From Tomocerus qinae (taxonomy: Eukaryota > Arthropoda > Collembola > Entomobryomorpha > Tomoceridae), in NCBI GenBank assembly GCA_020055645.1, contig CM034547.1, forward strand, positions 70,032,884-70,096,883: a stretch of 64,000 nucleotides of DNA, read 5' to 3'. This document shows positions 27,201-39,200 of the stretch, piece after piece. The translations under genes and the position numbers were made by a program. Every line of letters begins with the position of its first letter. Positions within the stretch are counted from its first letter, which is position 1. Below the pieces are notes generated by a model, which saw nothing but the letters and a program-made list of their open reading frames with translations, ran no database searches and was not told the origin of the DNA.

Positions 27201-30200
27201 ATGCCTCCATTAAAATCATTAATGGAATTTTGAAAAAGTTAACAAAGTCAATTTTCATGCAATTGAGAAACAAATTAGCCATTACAATTCGAAAATTGAG
27301 GGATGTAAAAAAAGTTTAGGAATCAGTGAATTCAGATTAAAGGAGATGCGGAATTTATTATCCTACAATATTGTATGATCAGTTCTGGGTTTAACAGGAA
27401 TAAGACAGGATGACAGGAATAATAAAGCTGGAGTAAGTGTAGCATGAACACAAACTCAGCTTGAAGGAGAAGATCAAGGTTAAGATCAAAGAAAGAAAAT
27501 GGAGAAAGTTATGTTATAAGTAAACAATCTTATTTGTATAAGTTTTTAGAGGTGGTGAAAAATCTACACCAAAATCATATGTGTACAGAGGATTTAGTTC
27601 TATTGGTCAAACACAGACACTAACAAATACAGCTTTCTTTGACACAGGCACAGCGCAGAAGACTTTAATAGCCAAACATGATGCTGAAACAAGTTGAATC
27701 TTTAAGGCTAAGGTTTTCTGCCTTGAGGTTAGGTTAGCAATTCGTAAAATAAGATGTGAGCAATTCATCGCTCGAGAGGACAAGGAAATAATATTTTGAT
27801 ACCACTTTTTGCATCATTTGTTCAGCAATATTCAATTTGGGACAATCGGGTTACATATTATAAGATTCGTTTCATTGCATTTATGGCAAAAATGGTAAAA
27901 TACAAACATTCATAATTGGCACGTGTACGTGCTACTTTTTTCTGCAGTTGACATTTGACCTAATTTGGGGCATTTACTTACAGATCAAACACTTACTAAT
28001 TTTAATTAATTTTAGATGCAGTATGCAGAAAATTATACACATCTCATTTATCAGTTAACTGCAGACTGGGGTCGGCCTATGAAATTACGATACTGTAGCA
28101 AATACAATGTTATGAGTTTATTACGCACTTATATAATACTAGTTGAATCCTAGCACACATAAAGTGTGCTAGAAAATGTTGAAATCAGTAAATTTCTAGC
28201 GACTGCGCATTGGCCCGAATTTCATAGACCGTTGATTGGACTCAGTATTGATAGTCTAGTCCTTGCTCATTAATTACAAAATATTACCCTTACTCATTAA
28301 TTACAAAATATTACGGACATAGATACAAACATTTATTCAGGAATAGTGAAAGAATCCCATGCGCATGCCCCACTTTATCTTTATGTAGAGTAAAGATAAT
28401 ATACCTCTGTTAATATGACAGTCTGTTTATTGTCTGGCCTGGCTACAATTAATGACCATCCAGGCGAGATTATCGCCGGCACAAAACTGTTGATCATATC
28501 TTCTGACATTCATTACAGAGATTCTGAGAAGGTTTTAATTAATATAATATAAACTGCAAAAATCCAACGTGCAAGGACTGATTGTAATAGCATTATAATA
28601 CACTCGTCAAGAGAATCATGTTATCAGTTACTAGTACTACTTATCCTCTAGTAGATTACTTAGAAGTATAATAAGTCCTTCAAAATGTTTCTTCAGGCCA
28701 ACTATAATTACATGTTTGACGCTGCGACTGAGTCCTTTGTACTTAGCATTATCACAAAAGAATGACTCAATTTGGCATTATTTACACCCACTCAGTCGAA
28801 TAGGCTTTTAGTCTGGGACTATCTACCGCTAGATTATAAACCAAACTTTTAAGTATTAGTAATAAGTACTCTCTGTATCTAGCTGACCGAAATAGGAAGG
28901 GAGTAAGTCGAGATTCTCACTCCGCCCCAGAAGAGAACTGAACTGAATATATACGCCAAGATATACAAAGAATGACTTTATATATTATTGAGTAAAAATC
29001 CAGTCCTTTTGTTACAAATCCTTTCCATTACATGATGTGAAAAGGCCTTAAAGAATTCCTTCTCACTTTCGACTCCTCCTACGCATATCTGCTCTGCTAC
29101 TGTTAAATCATGACTGTTAGAGAAAAGAGAGTAAACGGGAGATGAACTTACCTCTGCAAGGATCATTTTTAACGAGAAATTCGTCGAGAGCGACCCAACC
29201 ACCTCCAACACGAACCATCACAGTTGATCTGAGGATACGAACGAGTCGTAGCTTCTGGCTGTCACCAAACTGTTAAAAATCCATTATCAAATTAAATATC
29301 ACATTTCATAAGCAATTTTAATTAATTGGCTACTGTAATCTCTGATCCGTTTACATTTTACCTAAACTAACTTCACATGTGCCTGCCTAACTTAACATTT
29401 AATTCGAAAACATTTCTCTTTACATGAAAGCATGTGGCAGACTGACCAGATTTTCCTAGGTCAAAAGGAGACACCCACCTCTCCATAATGGAGGAGAATA
29501 TAATTGAAAAATAAATTTAAGAAAACTTGGCTGGGATTTATAAAAAAGGGGGGAGACATTTTTGGGACGAGGGGACTGTAGCCCAAAAAGGGGACAGATG
29601 GTGAGCCTGACAAGTGGAATAAGCCTATTATAATATGTACGTAGTCTTAAAGTATTATATGATTAAGACGTAGTCTGTAAATAGGTATCTAAAAATATAT
29701 TTATTGCTGACTCTCAACCGCACATATGCATGTAGTAAATAAAGTTTTGTTTTCCTTATAGCTATACAACAGAATCAGTGCACTATGTATAATGTATTTA
29801 CGCTATTGTTAAGTATAAAGTATAAACTGATTTTCCTGGACTAATTTAGGTTAAATTATTTTCCTTAAACAGCCCTAAATCAATGAACTCCTTTTTATGC
29901 TTTATTTAGACTTTTAAGTTTTAGATATTAGATGATAAATAGGTTAGTCACTAACCACTAGTTAAAACTTATTTTATGTAACACTTTTATCCATTTTACT
30001 GGAACACACATCCTGTAACTATAGTATATAAGCCTGTACTTTAATCGAAATAAATATTCTAAGTTTCACTCTTTAGTTTCACCCTTCTCTACGAAGTTTT
30101 ATTTTCATATACATACGTGTAAACTAGCACATTATTACTTGCTCATTTAATGGTCAGAATCTTCAGGGACATTTTCATTATTCGTATATTGCAAGATTCT

Positions 30201-33200
30201 GCATACCTATTTATTTGGCTCCCCGTGCTAACCTTTGAACTCCGATTTCGTGAACCTTAAGGCCCACCATTTCCTCAGGCCCTTACAGGACTCTCCGTGA
30301 CATATCCGTGCATGAACTTCTCTACGTTCTCCGGATACCGTGAGCGAGACAAGTGTTTTATACTTATTTTCAGCCGGCTTCCATATAAGTATTTCTCTCG
30401 TGTGTGTGAATGACTATTCTGCTAAAATAGTCATTTCGTCTCGCATTTTCCCAGCTGAGCCTAGTAGTGCTCACTCGATACACGACTTTTTTCAGACTGT
30501 GTTTCATAGTGGTGTGTGGCTCGCATAGCCAACTCTATTACATCGTGTCAGGCTTCTGTTCGGTTTTACAAACCTCACCGTTGCGGTCAGTGCAGTTGTT
30601 TATCTGCCACTCGCTCATTTTACTACTCGATTGTGTTTACTACTGCTATTATTGTGTCGCCTGACTCGATCCGTGCTCGATTTACATTCCGTCGATTTTC
30701 TTACGTTTTGTGCAGTCCATGTGTTCATTCATCGGACTTTTGTTTCCAACCAGCGACGGTCTCACCTCTACTCACCATCTCTCTCATCGTGGATTTATTC
30801 GCACTTGGCTTCCGAATTACTTTCCGATCCAGTGCCAACAAAAGGTCAGATTTTTTTTCTTCTATGCCCCCACTGTCCCTTTATTTTTTCGGTGGCCAGG
30901 GCTTGTCATTTTGACAATCATAGCACTTACATCCATATATGTTCTCGTGGCAGTCATAGCACTAGCTATGGTACCTAGCCAATGAGTGACCCTCAGGATG
31001 AACAATCCCCCACATCTAGTAGAGCATACACTAGACAGCAAGGGCAGGCCCAACTCCCTGCACACTTTGACCTTACAAAAAGCCCATATACAGAAGCAAG
31101 AAATAGAAATCAACAAATTGCAAGTAGTACAGCCAGTACTAAAACAAACCCCGACGAAGAACTTATCTCTGACGACGAATTTCTGGCAAAGCTCAGGCGC
31201 ATCCAACAATCCATCCCTGATCCAAAAAGGGAACTCAGCAACCAGCTCGCGAATATCTCAAGTCGACGAGGTACTACCTCCCACGCTAGATCCCAAAGCG
31301 TTCGTGGTACCACCCCCGAAGTATCAACTAGCCAGTCTCATTCGTTATCACCGCGCAGAGCGGTGCCCGCATTGCAAGGTCAAGATACACCGACCCTGCC
31401 AAAGGATACGCGCCAATCACTCTTCTCACGTGTTATCCGACCACTTTTTGGCAACAACCAAGAAGACCCAGAAGGTAGACAAACCGGTGACCGAACCCAA
31501 ACCGGTCTCCAAACCGAAACCCCGTAGGCAATCGTCAAGGACCTTACACTCCTCCACCAAGAATGGATGGCCAACCACCTCCAAACGGACAACAAAATCT
31601 ACCCCCAGGGGATCAGAACGGAGGAGGTGACGATGGAGACCAAAATGGAAATAACAGAAGACGTCACAATGATAGATCTAGGGAAAGTACCCCCCAGTCC
31701 CGAGACGACGATGAAGGCCAAAGAGCCCGTAGACGGATAATATTCGCTAACATGGAAGATCATCTAGATAATCACGCGGCCATAGCTGCCGCTTTAGACA
31801 AAATAGACCAGGCTATTGAAGATCATGAAGAAAACCGAAGACAATTGATCGAAATAGACATAGAAATTTATCTAGAGGAACTAAAACAATTGAAAACAGA
31901 TCTGGACAAACAACAGAAAAATTGTTTTAAAATATATGATAACGAACTTCACGAAGGAGAAGAAACGACTCCCCAAGAAAGAGCAGTGGCATATTACAAT
32001 CCATTAGAATCCAATTATCATAGAATATTACGAAAGTTAATGGCATTAGAAAAGGTTATCTGTCCTAGTAAAACCGTTGCCAACTCGAGTTCAGTGAACA
32101 AACTGAAAATTCCTAAATTTAGTCTGCCAAGGTTTTCAGGCAAACCAGAGCATTGGTCAGCATTCAAGGATAACTTTGAGACAGTAGTTATCAAAGAACC
32201 AGCATATTCCCCAGCCCAAAAACTTAGGCTACTTAACGATGCATTAAAGGACGGTAGTAGAAAACACATTAACAGCGATTTAAAAGTTAATGACCAAAAT
32301 TGGGAGACTGCATGGAAGAGGCTAACCTCACGCTATGACACACCAAGAGAAATGGCTCATGCAGCCCTGAAACCCATTCTAGATCTACCTACACTCATGA
32401 TTCAAACTGAAGATGGCATTAATAGACTCGTTGACATTGCACGAGCATCAGAGGCCCATCTTAAGGAGATTAATACTCAAGTTCCATTATATCATGTATT
32501 CTACATACATTTTATATTAGGAAGATTGGACAGTAAAACCGCAAAAGCATTCAATGATTCCATTAAAAATGACGATATTCCCACGTTTGAACAATGCTTA
32601 GAATTCTTGTCCAAAAAAGCGAAGGCCATAGGCCTCAACACCCAGATACGTAATACCTGTAAACAATCAGGGGATAAACCGAAGGAATTACGTTTTCATC
32701 ATAAGTCCAGAAAAGGACCACGGATTATGGTAGCGACTCAGGATACTGAAGGAGAAACTACCGATAACTACTCTGATAGCGAAACCTCAGGCACCAGCGC
32801 TACTAGCATATGTAGTGTTGCCAGCGGCACTAAGAAAAAGAGACAATCAAGACGGAAGAGTGAAAGAAAAAAATCCGTCAACTTCGCTGGAAAACCTCCG
32901 CCACGATTCCATAAGAAGGGTCAGAACAGAAGTCCCTCGCCAGGGCATAGTAAATTTGGACCTTCCAGATTTAAAAATGATAATCAAAGCCAGTTTCCTC
33001 CTAAGGACAGTCACGATAACAGCTGTTCCTTATGTCATAAGAAAGACCACAGGGTCACAGCCTGTCCCAAGTATCAAGCCATGTCTGTGAAGGAAAGAAT
33101 CAATTGGATCAAGACCAATCGCAAATGCTTTAACTGCGTTGGAAATCATCGGGTTAGCAATTGCACTAGCAAGTTTTCATGTATGACTTGTAGAAAACGA

Positions 33201-36200
33201 CATCATACGTCGACACATCTAGAACCCGAGTCACCCAGATCGAGTAGCCCACATAGAAAAGGGCAACAGATGCCAGTCCTTAATCACTCAAGAATCTTTC
33301 TCGATGAACAAGAAGAAGAAATTGGATTACTACCCACAGCAATTGTTAATCTCCAAAATAACGGCAAAACTCGCCGAGTTCGCTGTCTCCTCGATTGTGG
33401 AGCACAGAATTCCTTTATAACAGAAAAAATGGCAAAACAACTTCAACTAGAAGGATTTGGTGAAACCAAAAGATTTACAGTCGCCGGAGGGAAAACGATT
33501 CCCTCACTCGGAAAAACGATGTTCTGGATTCAATCTATAGTCAATCCAACCAATTCATACCGAGTTATCGCTTATATTTTGCCAGATATCACTTCACCCT
33601 TGCCCAATCAATCATTCGACAAGAAAGAATTACTACATTTAGAAGGCTTACCACTGGCTGACCCTACTTTCAACGAAACTCGACCAATAGAAGTCTTGCT
33701 TGGGTCAGCAATCTATGATAATGTCATGGAAACTAAGAAAATCACTGGATTAAGCGGCACACCTAGTGCTTACCGAACTACGCTTGGATACGTAGTTCTA
33801 GGAAAAACAAAGAAAACAGTGAAGGAATTTCTAAGATCAATTTCCAAATTAGCAAAACTGCCGGATTCAGACGAAGATGATTTCGATTGTCCAATACTAC
33901 CACATGAATTGGAAAACAAACCAACAGCCACAGGCTCAAGGATTACACATATAGCCCATGAAAAAGGATACTACGAAATGCCAAAACTATATCTAAATCA
34001 ATGCCTGAAATCATCAGCATGGCCATGGATTTATACCGCTGTGGTCATGGTCTTAGCAAACATTCAACAAACGTCGGCCACAGAAACTAACCCGAACAAG
34101 AAAACCAGATCATGGTGGACTACCACCATGGTATTCTATTGTGTAATTGTATTCGCCATCCTCGGATTTATTGGCAATACGATAACCTTAATAGCAATCA
34201 GCCGAACTCCACAACTGAAAAAGAACAAATTCAATTGGCTAATAATGAGTCTATGCTGCTCAGACTTGCTATTTAGCAGTGTGACACTTCCAATGACAGC
34301 AGTACGATACTACTACGATGCATGGATGTTAGGACCCTTCATGTGCCAAGTTTATGCATGGTTTCTATACGGAAACTTGTGTTGCTCACTGGCCAATATC
34401 CTCACAATATCATTCAATAGATATGTGTGTATAGTTCACCACTGGGACTATCCTAATTTATTCTCCAAATATCGTATGTGGTTCATGATCATCGTTACCT
34501 GGGTTTTAAGTTTTTTAATGGTCACGCCTCCAGCAATAGGAATTTGGGGGAAATTAGGCCCCAAGCCAAACAACCCAGCTTCATGCTCTATAATTCCAGA
34601 TAAATACGGTCAATCCCCTAAGAAGATGATTTGGATAGTAGGAATTTGCTTTCCTACTGCAATCATTATATATTGTTACGCACGAATTTTCTTCTACACA
34701 CGGAAAATAAGAAGACAAGTCGGCACTTTAACTCAAAGATCCATTACTGGATACGAAGAAAGAAACAAGGAGGAAAAACAACTATTTCGAATGATTTGTT
34801 TCGTATTCCTTGGATTTTTATTCAACTTTCAGCCTGTCATCATCCTAAATTTGTACGACCCGAAGAGAGAAAAAGTATCTAAATTAGTACATATCGGAAG
34901 TGCACTACTTGCATGGTCCTCCTCATGGACAAATGTACTGATCTATGCGATTTCAAACCCGCAGTACCGCAGTGCATATAAGAAATTACTATTACCAAGA
35001 CGCCGTCTCACTGCAACCCACTCCTCAACAACAATTATAACTACAACTATAATATTACTACTGATGGGATCAGGAATGGCAACGTTTCATCAAACTCAGC
35101 CAAACCTCTCGAAACTAGCCTCTCCATGTGAATATGAGTGGCCACCACATCATGAAATTCCAGAATGTACAAGCACTATCTCTTGGCTGCATACAAAAAT
35201 AAACGGAACTCTTTGCTTTCGAAATATCACATGCGATCCCGGAAAAATGATTGCACCTGAGGGCACTTCATGCTTGAATGTATCCAACGACACACAATGC
35301 AAAGGAATTTAAGGAGACTACATTAGATGACTTGGAATGCCAGTCACATTTTACACCTCCAGATCCGGCGATATTCTATCAAGACGATGTCAGATCACCA
35401 CTATGTGCCGTCGGTGACCATGTGCTAAAACATTGTCAACATTTTACCGAGCAGTATGAAAATGTTCCCGTGATCATTCAAGACGGGCAATTACATCCGC
35501 TTTTAAAATTAAATCTACAACAAGACGCCCGAAAGGAATCTTTTGAGTCATACACTTGCAAGGGTTCGTGTACGAAAGAAAAATGTACCTCAAACAATGC
35601 AAGGGTGACAGATTATTCTGCGAACAGTTCGGCTGCACTAACGAAATTCGAGCTAATTGCGAATGTCGTTACAATTCTTCAACGCTGCTTCACCGCATGA
35701 TATCCCCCTTGGGCGATTTTTACCCCCAATGTTGGGGTACAATGAGGCTGTTTACCCGAAAGGAAGATTTAAGTCATTCTCAAACAGTATATCCATGCGC
35801 AACGTGTAGCATTGAGTGTACTAAAACCGGTCTTAAAATTTCAACCCCCGGAATAGTAGCCAAATACATAAAAGCTCAGAAAAACCCTAATTTTGTGTCC
35901 GTAGTCCCAACCTCATTTGAGACAGCCTTACAGCTAACCAAAAGTATGTCAAGCTCTCCAGGTAAATTACAAATAGAAATTTGGGTACTTGATTACGATT
36001 CCCCGACAATTAGATCAATAACATGCCCTCGAATTCCCTTTTGTGAATTAATTGATTGTCATTTTTGCGCAGACCGATGGAGAAATTTCTCCTGCTACAC
36101 TTACATCCAATACGTGATTATAGCAATAGCCACACTAACTCTTTCCTCAATTATTTTTACGGTAATATATATCTCGAAAATTATTTGCACCCTGTTACGG

Positions 36201-39200
36201 TGTATTTCGTGGCCTTTACGAATTGTTATACAATTCATGAGGGCGAGGAAAACCCGCCCGAAACCAATTACTAGAGAATCAGATGAAGATATTGGGACCC
36301 CGCTTATAGAAGTAGCCCCACATATATCCACACCTATAGTCGAAGCACGAAACGAAACTCGTAGCGCACGTCGAAACTCAACTCGGGTACGCCGACGAGA
36401 CTATTTGCCCACAAGACTTTTGACTATATTTTCCCTATGGGTATCCATTTTCTTATGTTATGGGTGCTCAGATTTTGCATCCATTTCCGCCCAATCCAAA
36501 GAATGTCACTATGCCTCAGATACTACAACAACATGCACCGTACGCATTAATACTAGATTATCTCTTGCGGCACTTGATCAAAAAACATGCTTTCGTATTC
36601 AAGATGCCAAAAATCACGTTTTAGGATCGATCGTAATTGAAACTAAATCTGTTGCATTAACATGCATGAAGGAATTACTCTATTATATACCCAAGGCAGT
36701 ACCACATTGCACTAGTGCAATTAAATGTTACAATATATTTGGTTCTGCATTATGTCATGGAACCCATTGCGAAAATTTCGGCATTAATGACACAATCAAA
36801 GAATTTCGGTCTACTGAAACCAACTTGGGTTGGAATTATTGCCGTAATTTCCGTCACAATTGGTGTTTCCTCCCAATTCCATCAGATTGCAATTTTTATC
36901 GTGTGGCATTAGTAAATCCCACCAACCAAGCATATAAGGTTTGGAAATGCAATGAATGGAGGAATTCGGTAAAACTAAGCATTACACACCACTTAGGAAA
37001 TGAAACAACTACTAATTTAACCACTATTCATGCAGGAATTCCAGTAAAAATAGGAAAAATGGAATTCACCCTTATATCAATCACTGAACCATACACCCCA
37101 GTTCTAAATCAATGCCTATTGTCCAGAAATAATCAATACAGCTTGTCTGCTTGTTTAAATCGCGGACAAACTGAAATAGGCAGTATAGGCGAGATTGCAT
37201 GCCCACAAGAGCAAGACGCTAAAACTGTGAGCCACAACTGCTTTGCTAATCTTGGTCTGGTACGAACCATACCTACCCAGGACGGGGTCCGCTGTGTAGC
37301 AGACCTTGTAGACCCCGAAAAGGTTTTAGCTGAAAATCGACTACCATTAAAATTGGAGAATGGTATGTTAATAGCTGACTCAGGCAATATCAGTTTTCTC
37401 TCAGCCTCGACTTCAGCTCTAGAAATTCAAATGACTACCAACGATCTCCAAATAACTAAAGAAATCCAAGATATCTCTTGCTCTGTGGAGATAATATCCT
37501 TATCAGGTTGCTTTAATTGTTTGGAATCAGCTGAGCTAATTTTGGTTGGTAAGGTTGACATCGGATCTGAAACCGGTACGCTAGAATGTCCAGACGCTGG
37601 ATTTTTTAGCCCCGTACCATTGACGGATCAATTTACAAAACACCAAATTATAATGAAATTATCTCAACCAAATGTGCATATGAATTGTACGTTCAAATGC
37701 GCAAAACATGTTATTCCATTGACCATCACAGGTCATTTACATTATTCAGAAGATGTGGATGTCAGAGATGAAATGACAGACACATCGTTCACATTATTCC
37801 AAGATACCAATAAAACAGAGTCAACAACCTCTGGTTTTAGTTGGGATAATTTAGGATTAAACTGGGCCAATATTAAGTCAGTTCTCCAACTGCCATTTAC
37901 TATTGGTTCCTTTTTATCCTCGATATTTTCCTCATGGATTTTAAAAATAATAGTATTCATCCTTATTATTGCCTGTTTAGCTGGGATATTGTACCTATGC
38001 TCTCAACGGCTCATAAAAAAGATGATATAACGCAATTAAGTATTAATTTAGTTCTTTAAAAATTAACAATAGAGTAAGATTTCCATTTTACACAATTGTC
38101 TCAAATAAATGTAAAATCTACGTATCATAGAAATAAGCTATGTTATCTAAATAGTACATAAGAATCTCGACTTTTGTCTTAGAATTAAGTCCGTAATAAA
38201 TTAATAAGTAGTTCCATCCGGTCTTTGCAGTATGGATACCTCTCAACACTTTTTCAACGGAACTATGGAAGAACTCGAATTTATTTTAAACACTCCCAAA
38301 ACTCCTGTAACCATGGTACCTTCACCTGATATCGCTCCTTTACCATGGTCCCCATTTTCGTTACCCCCTTTAACAGTAAATAACGAAATTGAAAACACAA
38401 CTTCTACTCTTGAAGCAGAAAAACCATTGGATTTAAGCCACCATACCCTTACAGTTCCAGAATCAAGTAAAGTGCTAGTTGTGAACACATCCACAAGTGA
38501 AAACAGTAAACCCCCAACAACCACGATAGTTCCTACCGGTCCTACAAAAGAAATCATAAATCTTCTTACTACTCCTCCATTGATCGACATAAGCTCGATA
38601 ATTGACGAATTTATAACCTCGAGTCCACCCAACAACTAAATTCACAGTCCTTCAACGAAGCGATACTCCAAGATGCAGAACTCAACCAAATAGATGACTA
38701 CAACATCGTGATTAATTCTAACGTGCAAGAAAATTTGGAATTACGGCGCAAAATCATTAATCTGGAAAATACGATATCTTCTAATTCTCAATTCGCAAGC
38801 ATGCGAGCTACCCGTATACGATTTCTAGAACGCTATGTATTAGAAATACATAATGAGAAAACCAGAATCCAACAAATACTAAATACATTACTGCACCCTG
38901 GACCTTCCGCATCGCATCCATTGACAAACACTAGCTGCCCATTATCTGGCAGAGAACGTATGATTCACGAAGACATGAAATATTGGTTTACTGTAGCTCA
39001 AACACTGAAATTAGATGTGGAAAAGGCGATAGAAGAAAAGGAAAAAGCTGAATGGGACTGGAGTAGAGAAAACCAACATCACATAGAAGCATTGGCGACT
39101 ATACAGTCCTTGCAAAAACAGATAAAGAGCATGCGGTTACGTATTTTTCCAGCTCATAGGAAAATAAACTCTAAAACGAGTAAAACTGTTCCTACTAAGC

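Noticed and set aside
30340-30985. Several overlapping plus-strand frames of 62-132 codons
   Set aside because: Pyrimidine-rich leader of the 12-kb element; Ser/Phe-rich products without domains and many competing frames.
32018-33090. Additional frames inside the Gag region
   Set aside because: Shadows of the Gag-protease frame, which carries clear domains.
38243-38635. 130-codon minus-strand frame
   Set aside because: Antisense to accessory protein 1, whose start and splice acceptor are better supported.
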